Below the pieces are notes generated by a model. That model ran no database searches. It had not been told where the DNA came from and saw only the letters and a list, made by a program, of their open reading frames with translations. A stretch of DNA of 64,000 nucleotides from Neobacillus nitrireducens (GTDB lineage: Bacteria > Bacillota > Bacilli > Bacillales > Cytobacillaceae). This document shows, piece after piece, positions 12,406-22,915 of this stretch. The translations under genes were made by a program, and so were the position numbers. The stretch's first letter is position 1, and each line of letters begins with the position of its first letter. The stretch is taken from assembly GCF_030915405.1 (NCBI RefSeq), contig NZ_CP133262.1, positions 1 to 64,000 on the forward strand, in the 5' to 3' direction.

Positions 12406-14979
12406 TTGAACAAATTAAATGCTATATACCCTCAAGCGATTGAACATACAAAGATGAAAATATATGAAGATATTAGCCATTACCTCGAAACAAAGGACAC
12501 AACACCAACCTTTGAGCAATACCTAGTTGACCGAAGCCATTATCTTGAGCAAATTTGGATTAATGTTTGGCTGAATAAGTCGACTAATGATGTACCTCGA
12601 AATGAAAAAAAGCAATTTTTAAGTGAAAAAGGTTTTGAGGTTCAGGGGATTGACCGCAAGTTAATTAACAAATTATTTAGAGATGAAATGCGCATGTATC
12701 AGCCTTTTGATGCGATGGGCTGGATGAATGAAACATTTGCAGGGAAAGAAGATGAGTGGAAGAGCCACTATCAAGATGCGAAGGTCAATTTTATAAAGCA
12801 AGAAGAACTAAAACAACTGGAAGAACAGAGGCATTCGATTCGAAGTGAAATTGAAGACAGCGCTGTGGGGATTTTGGAAGAACAATATGAGTTATTCTAT
12901 TTATTTGTTCGTTACTTTGTAGCAAAACAGTTAGTGGCTGATCTCCAAAATAATGTGAAGTTTCAATCGGTTGATACTTTTGCATTGGAAGAAAAATTAG
13001 TTGATGAAGGCCATTTCAATCCCTCGGCCTATACAACAGTGGCCACTTTTTTTGAAGAACTGACAGGGGATATCCATAAAACTATGAATTGGGGCAGGAG
13101 TTTTTATGAATATCAAACCTATTTCTTTGTTTATGAAAGCTTGATTGCTGACTATTTGTCTGAGCTTATTCCAGAAAAAATATTAGAGCAGCTTCCAGCA
13201 AACCTGAAAGAAGACTTTTATGATACCTTTCAAGAGAAACTATCGGCTTCCTTCGTAAAAGGCAGCATTGCACAGCTTCTTTACGATATCGAGGGTTATA
13301 TTATCGAGGATATTCAAGCGGAATACCTGTCCGATTTAATCAGCTTGGCTGAAGTTCCTTTTATTGAAAAAATACACAAGGAAATTTTTGAAAAAGACTT
13401 ACAAGCGCGTGAGCAAAAAGAAAAAGAAGTGCAAAAAGAACTCGAGCGGAAAAAAGCAGAAGAAGAGCAGATGATGAAGGACATCTTTGCAACGGAATAC
13501 GACCCTTCATTAAAACGTCAGGTTCGGTATGTCCTCCATATTGGAGAAACGAATACGGGGAAAACCCATCATGCCCTTGAACGGATGAAAGATGCCTATA
13601 GCGGCTTATATTTAGCACCGCTTCGATTGTTAGCACTGGAGGTTTTTGATAAGTTAAATGCTGAGGGGATGCCCTGTTCTTTAAAAACCGGTGAAGAAGA
13701 AAAAGTCATTCCAGGGGCAAATCATATCTCCTGCACTGTTGAAATGTTTCACGAAAAGGAGTTTTATGAAGTAGTCGTCATCGATGAAGCTCAAATGATT
13801 ACCGACAAAGACCGTGGGTTTTCATGGTATAAGGCAATCACGAAAGCTAATGCAGAAGAAGTACATATTATTGGCAGTAGAAATTCAAAAACGATGCTGC
13901 TGCAGCTCTTAGGCGGATCAGATATTGAAATTCATGAATACAGCCGAGATACCCCACTTGAGGTAGAAACGAAGGAGTTTCATATTAAACATATTAAAAA
14001 AGGTGATGCCCTGATTTGTTTTTCGCGCAGGCGTGTCCTTGAAACCGCCTCACGATTGCAAAATGATGGTCATACCGTCAGTATGATCTATGGGGCTATG
14101 CCGCCAGAAACTAGAAAAAAGCAGATTCAACAATTCAATTCGGGAAAAACAAAAGTGATCGTTGCTACGGATGCGATAGGAATGGGCCTTAACTTACCGA
14201 TTCGCCGGATTGTTTTTTTGGAAAATGATAAGTTCGATGGGACAAAACGGCGTCTTTTGACCTCCCAAGAAGTGAAGCAAATTGCTGGCCGGGCCGGTCG
14301 AAAGGGAATTTATAATATTGGCAAAGTGGCCTTTACTAGTGATATTAGAAAAATGAGAAACTTATTGTTACAGGAAGATGAGCCAGTTCATACGTTTGCA
14401 ATTGCACCAACGAATTCTGTTTTTGAACGCTTTCAACGCTATTATCACGATCTAGGTACTTTTTTTGAGTTATGGGGGAAATTTGAAAGTCCAACCGGGA
14501 CAAAAAAGGCTTCCTTAGCAGAGGAAAAGTCCCTTTATCAAATGATTGCGGGTACCGAAATTGAAGCAAGACTATCATTAATGGATCTTTATGGATTTTT
14601 ACATCTGCCTTTTTCAAAAAACGAGCCGGTTTTGACGAAGCAATGGGAAGAAAAAATGTATGCGATTATCCATGGGAGAGAGCTCCCCGAACCAATTGTT
14701 AAGGAACGAAGTTTGGAAGAATTAGAACTCAGCTACAAAGCAATCGGGCTTCATCTGTTATTTTTATATCGACTGGGAGAGAGAACGACAGCCATCTATT
14801 GGGAACGTCTCCGTGAAGAGGTTAGCGATAAAGTGCAGGACCGGTTAAAAACGGATATAAATAAATTTGTTAAGAAGTGCAAAACGTGCGGAAAAAAACT
14901 GCCATGGGATCATTCGTTTCCGACGTGTGAAGCTTGTTATGCGGCGAAGATCAGAAGATATAGGAATGATGAATATTAA
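12406..14979 (+). CDS. SUV3-like DEAD/DEAH-type RNA helicase
   Basis: An 857-aa protein from the TTG at 12406, set by SD GGAGGG at 12394-12399; the frame is open further upstream but without an SD. The first ~350 residues are unrecognised and end in a Glu/Lys-rich coiled coil. A helicase core follows: Walker A GETNTGKT, motif II VIDEAQ, and motif VI QIAGRAGRKG. The C-terminal domain resembles mitochondrial SUV3, an RNA helicase of the degradosome. The last 35 residues hold a Cys4 knuckle, CKTCG...CEACY, which probably binds zinc. A role in RNA turnover is inferred from the family. Confidence 0.85.
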   Translation: MNKLNAIYPQAIEHTKMKIYEDISHYLETKDTTPTFEQYLVDRSHYLEQIWINVWLNKSTNDVPRNEKKQFLSEKGFEVQGIDRKLINKLFRDEMRMYQPFDAMGWMNETFAGKEDEWKSHYQDAKVNFIKQEELKQLEEQRHSIRSEIEDSAVGILEEQYELFYLFVRYFVAKQLVADLQNNVKFQSVDTFALEEKLVDEGHFNPSAYTTVATFFEELTGDIHKTMNWGRSFYEYQTYFFVYESLIADYLSELIPEKILEQLPANLKEDFYDTFQEKLSASFVKGSIAQLLYDIEGYIIEDIQAEYLSDLISLAEVPFIEKIHKEIFEKDLQAREQKEKEVQKELERKKAEEEQMMKDIFATEYDPSLKRQVRYVLHIGETNTGKTHHALERMKDAYSGLYLAPLRLLALEVFDKLNAEGMPCSLKTGEEEKVIPGANHISCTVEMFHEKEFYEVVVIDEAQMITDKDRGFSWYKAITKANAEEVHIIGSRNSKTMLLQLLGGSDIEIHEYSRDTPLEVETKEFHIKHIKKGDALICFSRRRVLETASRLQNDGHTVSMIYGAMPPETRKKQIQQFNSGKTKVIVATDAIGMGLNLPIRRIVFLENDKFDGTKRRLLTSQEVKQIAGRAGRKGIYNIGKVAFTSDIRKMRNLLLQEDEPVHTFAIAPTNSVFERFQRYYHDLGTFFELWGKFESPTGTKKASLAEEKSLYQMIAGTEIEARLSLMDLYGFLHLPFSKNEPVLTKQWEEKMYAIIHGRELPEPIVKERSLEELELSYKAIGLHLLFLYRLGERTTAIYWERLREEVSDKVQDRLKTDINKFVKKCKTCGKKLPWDHSFPTCEACYAAKIRRYRNDEY

Positions 14980-15083
14980 AAGTGGCCCGGTGTTCTAATT
15001 CGAGGAACCCGGGTTACTTATTAAACTCTAACAGTTAGAGGCCTAGGTGCGGAAGCCGTTTCTCTATAGGTAGAAAAGTCATA

Positions 15084-15114
15084 CGAACTTGTCCTGGCGG
15101 CAAGTTCGTTTTTT
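15084..15114 (+). terminator. Terminator before the yaaH-like gene
   Basis: An 8-bp perfect stem CGAACTTG/CAAGTTCG followed by T6. It lies about 100 nt after the helicase stop; the stretch between holds further hairpins (CTCTAA/TTAGAG near 15026). Confidence 0.85.
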
Positions 15115-15172
15115 CATGTGTAATATCTTTCTAGTATGAGTCCATAGAATAGTAAAGAAGGAGTGTGAGAAA

Positions 15173-16447
15173 ATGGCTATTCATGTAGTCACTGCAGGTG
15201 AAAATATGTGGAAGATATCCACGAGGTATGGGGTTTCCATTCAAACGATTGTAGAACTAAATGGGTTACCTTCAGCAAGTTCCATCGTCCCGGGCCAAGC
15301 ACTTTATCTTCCGGATAGCTTGCCTCCACTCCGCTACTATCAAATTAAAGCAGGTGATCACATCTGGCAGCTGGCTCAACAATTTGGAGTCGATCCTTCG
15401 GTTATTCTTGCTGCCAATCCAGGAATTGACCCCAATCTGCTCGCCATCGGCCAAATCATATATGTTCCTTCTCCACTCAGAGTATCTCTCGAAACACTAG
15501 GGTTTTTAGTCCCTTCATCTAAAAGTGCAAACCTTGCCACAATTAATAGTCTAGCTAACCAATTAACCTACTTAGCGATTGTCGCTTATGCGTTTACGAA
15601 GGAAGGCTATGCGTATAATGTGAGCGAGGATGCAGCCCTGGTGGCAAGAAGTAAACAAATGAAGATTATCCCGTTATTGATGGTCCGAAATTTGGTTGGA
15701 AATGATTTCAGTGCGGAGTTAGCAGGGCGGGTGCTGGAAAATCCAGTCTATCGGCGCAATTTGGTAGCGAGCTTGGTTAACTTAACAAGACAAAGAGGTT
15801 TCGGCGGCGTCAGTATTGATTTTGAATTTATTCCACCTGAAAGACGAAATGACTTCAATTTATTTCTAACTGAATTAAAGCTCGGCTTAGGCGGGCTAAT
15901 TTTACACGTAAATGTTCACGCCAAAACAGCTGATATTCCAACGAATCGAATCATTGGTGCTTATGATTATGCGTCGATTGGCTCTGTGGCGGATATCGTG
16001 GCAGTGATGACCATGGATTATGGCTACCCAGGCGGTCCACCCGATCCGATTGCACCGATTCCGTGGCTGGAGCAAGTGATTCAATACTCGGTGACACAAA
16101 TTCCTTCTCGTAAACTGCAAATCGCCGTGGCGTTATATGGGTATGACAAGGTGGTTGGAACGAATGCAACTCAAGCCTTATCGGTACTTGCAGCTCAAAA
16201 TAAAGCAATATCCCTGCCTGAAAACATTGAATTCGATATCACGGCTATGGCACCTTGGTTTCGGTACTGGCAGGGGAGTCAGGAGCATGTGGTCTGGTTT
16301 GAAGATATTAGGAGTTTTATAGAAAAGTATCGGTTAATTGATATGTATCAATTAGCCGGGACGACTTTTTGGCAAATCAGTCTCCCAGCACCACAGAATT
16401 GGGCTTATCTTAATAAAAATACAAATGTTGTGAAGAGGATAGTGTAA
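15173..16447 (+). CDS. LysM-GH18 spore peptidoglycan hydrolase (YaaH/SleL type)
   Basis: A 424-aa protein with two N-terminal LysM domains (residues 3-47 and about 55-100; VTAGENMWKIS and IKAGDHIWQLA), which bind peptidoglycan. A glycoside hydrolase family 18 barrel follows, with the catalytic signature GGVSIDFEF and the acid in IDFEF. This is the architecture of SleL/YaaH, an N-acetylglucosaminidase acting on spore cortex during germination. No signal peptide is seen, as is usual for spore-targeted members. SD AAGGAGTG precedes the ATG. Confidence 0.9.
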   Translation: MAIHVVTAGENMWKISTRYGVSIQTIVELNGLPSASSIVPGQALYLPDSLPPLRYYQIKAGDHIWQLAQQFGVDPSVILAANPGIDPNLLAIGQIIYVPSPLRVSLETLGFLVPSSKSANLATINSLANQLTYLAIVAYAFTKEGYAYNVSEDAALVARSKQMKIIPLLMVRNLVGNDFSAELAGRVLENPVYRRNLVASLVNLTRQRGFGGVSIDFEFIPPERRNDFNLFLTELKLGLGGLILHVNVHAKTADIPTNRIIGAYDYASIGSVADIVAVMTMDYGYPGGPPDPIAPIPWLEQVIQYSVTQIPSRKLQIAVALYGYDKVVGTNATQALSVLAAQNKAISLPENIEFDITAMAPWFRYWQGSQEHVVWFEDIRSFIEKYRLIDMYQLAGTTFWQISLPAPQNWAYLNKNTNVVKRIV

Positions 16448-16526
16448 TATTACAACTGGAGTTGCATTGGCAGGTACTGTGGTCGGAAAAGATCCTTATA
16501 ATTGAGGTTAACACATTAACTATTTT

Positions 16527-16547
16527 GCTGCTTGGGCAGCTTTTTTT
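16527..16547 (+). terminator. Terminator after the yaaH-like gene
   Basis: Stem GCTGC/GCAGC with loop TTGG and T7. The 80 nt before it contain nothing recognisable. Confidence 0.8.
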
Positions 16548-16629
16548 CATTTTTCGTCTATCAAATGAAACATAACAATTAAAAAATTTGGACAAACTCT
16601 TAGGAAAAAGGAAAGGGTGGAACCAAAGT

Positions 16630-18089
16630 TTGATTAAAAGACTTAATTATTACCTTCTTATCTTTATTACGGTGCTCGCAGCATTCGTTCCTCCTATAGA
16701 AGCAAACGCCATGGAAAATATGGCTCAGCAGATAAATCAGCTAATAAATAACGAGCCTGCGTTAAAAGGAGCTATTGCAGGCATAAGCATCCGTTCCGCT
16801 TCAGATGGAAAAATCATCTATGCCCATCAAGGTGATGTCCGCTTAAGACCTGCTTCCAATATGAAACTATTAACTGCGGCAGCCGCCCTTACTATCCTCG
16901 GAGAAGACCATACCTTCACGACGGAGATCCATACGGATGGCATACTGAAAAAGAAACACCTCCATGGGAATCTGTATTTAGTAGGGAAGGGTGACCCAAC
17001 AATACTGAAATCTAATTTTGATAAAATGGCTGAGGACATTCAGAAGCGAGGCATTAAAAAAATTAAGGGAAACCTTTTTGGTGATGATTCCTGGTATGAT
17101 AATGTCCGTTATTCACTCGACCTCCCTTGGAGTGACGAAACAACTCATTACGGGGCACAGATTTCCGCACTCACCGCCGCACCGACCAGAGCCTATGATG
17201 CAGGATCGATCAAGGTCCTCGTGCAGCCTGGTACAAGAAAAGGCGATAAACCGATTGTGAAGTTAACCCCGAAGACGAATTATCTAAAAATAATCAACGA
17301 TGCTATAACTGTTCCTGAGGATGGGAAAAAGAATATCACCATTGAGCGTGAACACGCGAGGAACATCATAACTATCAAAGGAACCATCCCAATTAAGGCA
17401 AAAACAGAAAAAGAATGGATTGGAGTCTGGGACCCCACTCGGTATGCCTTGTCCCTTTTGAAACAATCCTTAACAGAACACGGGATACAGGTGACCGGAA
17501 AACTAAAAACAGGATTGGTGCCTGACACCGCAAGAGTTTTATCGACCCATCAATCCATGCCGTTATCTGAGCTGCTAGTTCCGTTTATGAAACTAAGCAA
17601 TAATGTCCATGCTGAAATATTAATTAAGGAAATGGGTCGAGTCGAGAATGGGGAAGGAAGCTGGGAAAAGGGACTAAGTGTTTTAAATGCCGAGATTTCA
17701 AAATTCGGTGTTAACCCCAAAACATTGGTGCTAAGGGATGGTTCAGGTGTTTCCCATGTCGACCTGATTCCAGCCAACCAGCTGACACAGCTGTTATTTG
17801 CTGTACAAAAGGAAAAGTGGTTTCCGAGCTATCATCACTCATTACCCGTCTCTGGTCAAAGTGAAAAGATGGTCGGTGGAACGTTAAGAAATCGGATGAA
17901 GGATTCTTCGGTTCGGGAAAAGTTTACGCGAAAACGGGGACTATTTCTACGGTGAGTTCAATATCAGGCTACGTGAAAACAAAAAGTGGACAAACCTTAA
18001 TTTTTTCAATCCTATTAAATAACTTAGTGGATGAAGCAAAAGGAAAAAAGGTAGAGGATCAGCTGCTTACTATTTTAGCACAACAATAG
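16630..18089 (+). pseudogene. dacC: D-alanyl-D-alanine carboxypeptidase (DacC/PBP4 type), frameshifted
   Basis: An S13 peptidase that trims peptidoglycan stem peptides. It has a signal peptide (residues ~1-27, ending near IEANA) and the serine motif S-N-M-K in RPASNMKLLTAA. It also has the second motif SNN in LSNNVHAE. The frame stops at 17955, but reading one base over from an A4 run at 17918-17921 restores [18 protein letters not shown] and a normal end at 18089. That segment contains the third catalytic motif, KTG. Corrected, the protein would be about 486 aa, matching DacC. The defect is one missing A: a true pseudogene, a slippage site or a sequencing error. I chose TTG 16630 because GAAAGGGTGG precedes it. 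Confidence 0.85.
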
Positions 18090-18169
18090 GAAATTAATTT
18101 CTTGAAAATTTAGTGTATTGATTTTACTATAAATATAATGATAAAAGGGTTATGCCATGGGAGAGACAA

Positions 18170-18904
18170 ATGAATATGAATATAAATAAAAAACAGGGAC
18201 AGTTATTATCTGAACGGTTTGAGGTAGCTTTTAACCAAGTGCACGATGCATTAAGGGATATCGTCCAAATTAATGATGAAAGATTCGTCGTTCTCGTAAA
18301 GGTTGGGGCAAAGAAATATCAAATCATTGAAACATATAAAAAGGACCTGGAGCAATATGCCAGGCTGCGAAATGCGATTGTGCATGAGAAAATGGAAATT
18401 GGCTTTTATATTGCTGAGCCCAATGCGAAAGTCGTTTCTCATATTGAAAAAATCGCCAATGTCTTCAGTCGTCCTAATTATGCCCTGTCAATTGCCACAA
18501 AAAATGTGGTGTACTTTGATTACCGTGACAGCATTTTAAAAGTAACGGCCGCCATTAAAGAACACGGATATTCGAAGTTTCCAATCTATAAAAACAAGAA
18601 GTGTGTTGGCTTACTCACAGCAAGTTCGATTGTGAAATGGATGGCGCAGAATATGGTAAACAGTTCTGTTAATCTTTCCGATATCCATGTGTCCGATATC
18701 ATGACCTACGAGAAGGAACATCCGATTGAAATCGTCGCAAAAGATATTAATATTTTTGAAGTGGAAAATATTTTTGATAAAGCACATAAAAAGAAGCGGA
18801 AAATAGAAGGTGTCATTATTACTGAACACGGAAGAGCGGATGAGTCCCCACTTGGGATAATTACAGCTTGGGATCTTATTCAAATTGATTACACGGTAGA
18901 CTAA
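18170..18904 (+). CDS. CBS-domain protein
   Basis: 244 aa. The N-terminal ~95 residues are unrecognised (VHDALRDIVQINDERFVVLVK...). A CBS pair follows: VVYFDYRDSILKVTAAIKEHGYSKFPI and then VSDIMTYEKEHPIEIVAKDINIFEVENIF. CBS pairs bind adenosine nucleotides, so a regulatory role is likely, but no output domain is seen. The second ATG pair (18170) has SD GGGAGAG; ATG at 18152 is the longer alternative. The protein has no signal peptide. Confidence 0.75.
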   Translation: MNMNINKKQGQLLSERFEVAFNQVHDALRDIVQINDERFVVLVKVGAKKYQIIETYKKDLEQYARLRNAIVHEKMEIGFYIAEPNAKVVSHIEKIANVFSRPNYALSIATKNVVYFDYRDSILKVTAAIKEHGYSKFPIYKNKKCVGLLTASSIVKWMAQNMVNSSVNLSDIHVSDIMTYEKEHPIEIVAKDINIFEVENIFDKAHKKKRKIEGVIITEHGRADESPLGIITAWDLIQIDYTVD

Positions 18905-18970
18905 TTTATTGATAAAAATGTTATCAATAAATTTACAAGAAGTCGGAAAAACCGTATATGATGGACTCCT

Positions 18971-19002
18971 AAAGTTCTCCTGCCATGGAGAACTTTTATT
19001 TT
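18971..19002 (+). terminator. Terminator after the CBS gene
   Basis: A 10-bp perfect stem AAAGTTCTCC/GGAGAACTTT with a short T-rich tail. Confidence 0.85.
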
Positions 19003-19006
19003 AGAA

Positions 19007-19043
19007 AAACAACAAGCATACCGCTCAGGCATGCTTGTTGTTT
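19007..19043 (-). terminator. Terminator of the acidic protein gene
   Basis: A 13-bp stem AAACAACAAGCAT/ATGCTTGTTGTTT. Read on the minus strand it ends in a T-run just past the stop of the minus-strand gene. Confidence 0.85.
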
Positions 19044-19053
19044 CTAATTTTGC

Positions 19054-19788
19054 TTAAAATTCAAATTCGCTTAATTGGTCCATATGGGAGGCAATCATAG
19101 CGATAATGGTGGTTGCTTCTTCTTTACTAAAAATAAAATGGGACTCATCCTTGATTAATTCATCGTCCGTCGTCCAAATTCGGTTGATCCGCTTGAGAAC
19201 ACCGTCCCCAGTAGCTTGCACCAATCCAAATTGATAGGTTACTTCGACTTCGTCTTCATGTTTGAAGGCCGTTACTTCAGGGGTAGACCAATCCACATCA
19301 ATTTCCTCAAAGATGTCGTCACTATTAACTTGTGCTGCCTCGTAATACTCTTCATCCTCATCATCTTCCACATAAACAGTTTCGACCTCATTATCCTCAT
19401 CATCTTCATCAGAGAACTCAGTAGTCTGAAGATAGACGCCATCATCTGTATAGTGATCGTCACCGTTCATGTAATCATGAAGGCTGGCGTGAACTTCCTC
19501 GATAATGTCTTCTATGTCTGAAAGGATGACCTTCGCAGTATGCCCGCTGTCAACATCGAAGGTATCGATGTAAAATTCCTCGTTTTGCGGATCAAAGAAC
19601 AGCGAGCAGAAGTAATCTCGCTCTAATTCTTCGGTATCAACATCTGCGGTATCGACATAAAACTCGATCCTTGGATGTTTGGCGGCTCTCTCAACTGTCA
19701 TTTGACCGACCTGATCGTATTCTTCACAAATAGACTCCAGGTGTTCTTGTAGTTCTCCACATACTCTGTCAAACCATTCTAACGACAT
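19054..19788 (-). CDS. Highly acidic hypothetical protein
   Basis: 244 aa from the ATG at 19788, chosen because AAGGATGGG precedes it; an upstream ATG at 19833 adds 15 residues. The centre (about residues 115-160) is a run of Asp/Glu, likely disordered. The flanking parts (LEWFDRVCGELQEHLES; SHFIFSKEEATTIIAM) look globular. I do not recognise the family. It is a soluble protein with no signal or membrane segment, transcribed divergently from the nuclease-helicase pair. Confidence 0.7.
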   Translation of the reverse strand: MSLEWFDRVCGELQEHLESICEEYDQVGQMTVERAAKHPRIEFYVDTADVDTEELERDYFCSLFFDPQNEEFYIDTFDVDSGHTAKVILSDIEDIIEEVHASLHDYMNGDDHYTDDGVYLQTTEFSDEDDEDNEVETVYVEDDEDEEYYEAAQVNSDDIFEEIDVDWSTPEVTAFKHEDEVEVTYQFGLVQATGDGVLKRINRIWTTDDELIKDESHFIFSKEEATTIIAMIASHMDQLSEFEF

Positions 19789-19948
19789 CAAACATCCCAT
19801 CCTTTCAAAGTTAATCGAGGTTATTATTACCAACTTTGAAAAAAATATGTTTTTTCTAACAACATGGAAGGAATAACAAATAGGAAACTAGAACAGAGTG
19901 AATAGGTAAACATATTTTATGCTTCTACTTAAAGATTGGAGGGATCCC

Positions 19949-22915
19949 ATGAAATCCTTAATATATGAACTAAATCAAATCTGCACTAATTTTCCCTTAA
20001 AAGAAAAAATTGTGATTGTTGATTCTCATTCCATCGGGGAACAAATCAATGAAACTTTTGTTAAGGCAGGTTATCAAGCCATTAATCTCAAGTATAAAAC
20101 GGTGAATGACCTTGCCCAAACAGTTGTTGACTTGAATTCAGATCAACCGCAAAATATCTTAGATCAGACAGTGGGTGCTCATTTTACCTACAATCTTCTT
20201 AAAGAGTTGAAAAACCAAGAGAAGCTTCGTTACTTTGCGGGAATGGAAATAACGCCTGCCTTTAGTCATGCGATAGATACAACGATTCAAACCTTACGAT
20301 TAGCCGGCTATACAAAGGATACTTTGAAAAAGAATGCATTTATTAACCCTGACAAAGCGGAGGATATTTATGAGATTCTTGCTGAATATGAAAATACCTT
20401 AAGTATTCATCAATTTACTGACAAGGCGGGATTAATAAATAAGGCACTGGTAGCCACTCAAATCGAGGATAAGGGAGTTTTTATTTTACAATCCGGTCTA
20501 AACCTATCACACCTGGAAGATAAATTCCTAAGAAAAATCATCCCTGAGTCCGCTTATAAACTGCCGCTTGCACCGGTATTGGGAATCAATCCTCCTGAAC
20601 GGTCAAGCATCAGTTCGGTTTCTTGGGGTCAGCCGGCTCCGCTCAGTTATCTCTATCAACAGGAGGAAGCAATCGGGGAGCCGAACTTGGAGCTTTTTAC
20701 TGCGAAGACAGAAGAAATGGAAGTTAAACAAATCTTAGAAAAAATAAAAGAGACCAATACATCATTAGATGAGAGTGTTGTTTACTATACAAACGCTGAT
20801 GCCTACATAACCGTGGTTTACCACCTGTCCCAAAAGTTAGATCTGCCCATTACTTTTGGTGAAGGACTGCCCGTTTCATTTAGCCGCCCGGGACGTTTGG
20901 TTTCCGGATTAATTAGTTGGATTCAGTCTAACTATAGTGTACAAACCTTTCTTGATTTGCTGAATGAAGGATTAATTGAATTTGGTGAAGGTGCACCTTC
21001 TAAAGCTAAAATTTCACGAGTACTTCGGGATTTACAGATTGGCTGGTCACAAGAACGGTACCTAACGCACCTCGACCTTGAAATCGAACGTTTAGGCGAT
21101 AAACTTATACAAGCAGAAGAAACATCTATCTATGAAACCAGGTTAAAGGAAATTTCGTGGTTGAGGCAGTGGTATGCTGACCTTTTTAAAAAACTGCCTC
21201 CGTTAAATCCAACCATGAATTATAAAAAATCATTAACTGGAATCACCTATCTTCTTAAAAATAACTGTAAAACAAGTTCATCTCTTGATGAAATGGCCAA
21301 GTCTGCCCTATTGGAGGAAATCGAGAGGATTCTCCCCTTTGCAGATGAATCGTTATCAAGCTACGATTTGTTTGAAAAGGTGAAAGATCTTTTGTTAACT
21401 GTTCAAATGAATCAATCGGGTCCAAAGCCAGGTCATCTCCATGTTTCTTCGTATAAGAGAGGTATTTATAATAGCCGGGCGCATTTATTTTTTGTAGGCT
21501 TGGATAACAAGAAGTTTCCAGGCAATGCAAGTGAAGATCCGCTCTTGCTTGATACAGAGCGAATTCAATTAGGGAACGGATTGCCATTACTTCGTGAAAA
21601 AGGTCAAGAAAACTTGTATACAATGTTACAAGCTCTGGCAAATTCAACCGGTCATGTCACGGTCAGTTACTGTAATTTTGATATGAATAATAATCGGGTG
21701 GTTAACCCGGCATTTGTTGTTTTGCAAGGCTACCGCTTAATCACCGGCAATAAAGATGCTGATTTTGAAGCATTAAAATCACTGCCGTCATCAATCATCG
21801 CGAATGATATTTTTGAAGATAAAGACTATTGGAATGAAAAATTAACCAATGATCGTGCGCAGCGGCTAAAGGAAGGGATTTTAAACCATTTTAACAATAT
21901 TAAACTAGGAATCACTGCGGAAACTGCACGAAATACTAGAAATTACACGGAATTTGATGGGCTGATTCAGATTGATGTCGAAGAGTATGATCCTCGCAGA
22001 AATCAGGATAAACGTTTGAGTGCAGGTAAGCTTGAAACACTCGCTAAGTGTCCGTATTCCTATTTTTTAAAAGAGGTTCTAAAAGTTAGGAGCGTAGAGG
22101 ATGTTTCGTTTGATGCAAACAAATGGCTCGATGCCGCAACCCGAGGAAGCTTGCTTCACGGTATTTTTGAAAACTTTTACAAAAAATTAACACTAGATCA
22201 TGCCAAGCCTTCCTATACCGATCATTTGGATCTCATTTTAGGAATGGCACAAGGTTTAATCGATGAACAAATAGAAGTTTTGCCTCCCCCAAATGATAGA
22301 GTCTATCAACGTGAACGGACGGATATCTTAGCTTGCTGTGAGATCTTTCTAAAAGAAGAAGAGCTTTATAGCGAAAATTACCAACCGCTTCATTTCGAGT
22401 ATTCATTTGGGATTGGTGAAAAGGATCCAGCAATCATTACTCTTCCATCAGGAGATGTAAGAATTTCCGGGATTATTGATCGTGTCGATCAATCCAAGGA
22501 CGGTAAATACCATATCATTGACTATAAAACAGGGAGCACGTACGGTTATTCTAAGAATGCAGCCTTTAAAGGCGGACGGCAGCTCCAGCACATGATTTAT
22601 GCCATGGCCATCGAACAGCATTTAAATCTTGGCGAGGGCGCAGTCGAGGAAAGTTCGTATTATTTTCCGACCCAAAAAGGATTGGCCCAAAGGTTTACGA
22701 GGAAGCAGGATAGGATGCTCCGAACCAATGGCTTAGATATTTTAGAAAAACTAATTGATGCTGTGAAACATGGTCATTTTGAAATGACCGATGATGTGAA
22801 TGATTGTAAATTCTGTGAGTTTAAGCTAGTTTGCCGTCGCCATTTTTATGATAAAGAAACCCTGGAAATGAAGCAGTCGAATCAGAAGCTAAAGGGGGTT
22901 AGAGCCTATGACTAA
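19949..22915 (+). CDS. AddB-like PD-(D/E)XK nuclease subunit
   Basis: A 988-aa protein from ATG 19949 (SD GGAGGG). The C-terminal third has the RecB-type nuclease core ...IIDRVDQSKDGKYHIIDYKTGS (D858, K860). It also has four cysteines arranged as in AddB (C701 in LAKCPYSYFLKE, then C953, C956 and C962 in CKFCEFKLVC), expected to hold a 4Fe-4S cluster. The N-terminus aligns in layout with a UvrD-like fold, but no GxxGxGKT Walker A is visible, unlike classical AddB. It overlaps the AddA-like gene by 8 nt, so the two products probably form a heterodimeric recombination/repair nuclease. It is shorter than canonical AddB (~1160 aa) and may be a paralogue. Confidence 0.85.
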   Translation: MKSLIYELNQICTNFPLKEKIVIVDSHSIGEQINETFVKAGYQAINLKYKTVNDLAQTVVDLNSDQPQNILDQTVGAHFTYNLLKELKNQEKLRYFAGMEITPAFSHAIDTTIQTLRLAGYTKDTLKKNAFINPDKAEDIYEILAEYENTLSIHQFTDKAGLINKALVATQIEDKGVFILQSGLNLSHLEDKFLRKIIPESAYKLPLAPVLGINPPERSSISSVSWGQPAPLSYLYQQEEAIGEPNLELFTAKTEEMEVKQILEKIKETNTSLDESVVYYTNADAYITVVYHLSQKLDLPITFGEGLPVSFSRPGRLVSGLISWIQSNYSVQTFLDLLNEGLIEFGEGAPSKAKISRVLRDLQIGWSQERYLTHLDLEIERLGDKLIQAEETSIYETRLKEISWLRQWYADLFKKLPPLNPTMNYKKSLTGITYLLKNNCKTSSSLDEMAKSALLEEIERILPFADESLSSYDLFEKVKDLLLTVQMNQSGPKPGHLHVSSYKRGIYNSRAHLFFVGLDNKKFPGNASEDPLLLDTERIQLGNGLPLLREKGQENLYTMLQALANSTGHVTVSYCNFDMNNNRVVNPAFVVLQGYRLITGNKDADFEALKSLPSSIIANDIFEDKDYWNEKLTNDRAQRLKEGILNHFNNIKLGITAETARNTRNYTEFDGLIQIDVEEYDPRRNQDKRLSAGKLETLAKCPYSYFLKEVLKVRSVEDVSFDANKWLDAATRGSLLHGIFENFYKKLTLDHAKPSYTDHLDLILGMAQGLIDEQIEVLPPPNDRVYQRERTDILACCEIFLKEEELYSENYQPLHFEYSFGIGEKDPAIITLPSGDVRISGIIDRVDQSKDGKYHIIDYKTGSTYGYSKNAAFKGGRQLQHMIYAMAIEQHLNLGEGAVEESSYYFPTQKGLAQRFTRKQDRMLRTNGLDILEKLIDAVKHGHFEMTDDVNDCKFCEFKLVCRRHFYDKETLEMKQSNQKLKGVRAYD

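Noticed and set aside
16448..16504. Short coding-looking stretch (TTGVALAGTVVGKD) after the GH18 gene
   Set aside because: Only about 20 codons, no start or SD; could be a remnant but unsupported.
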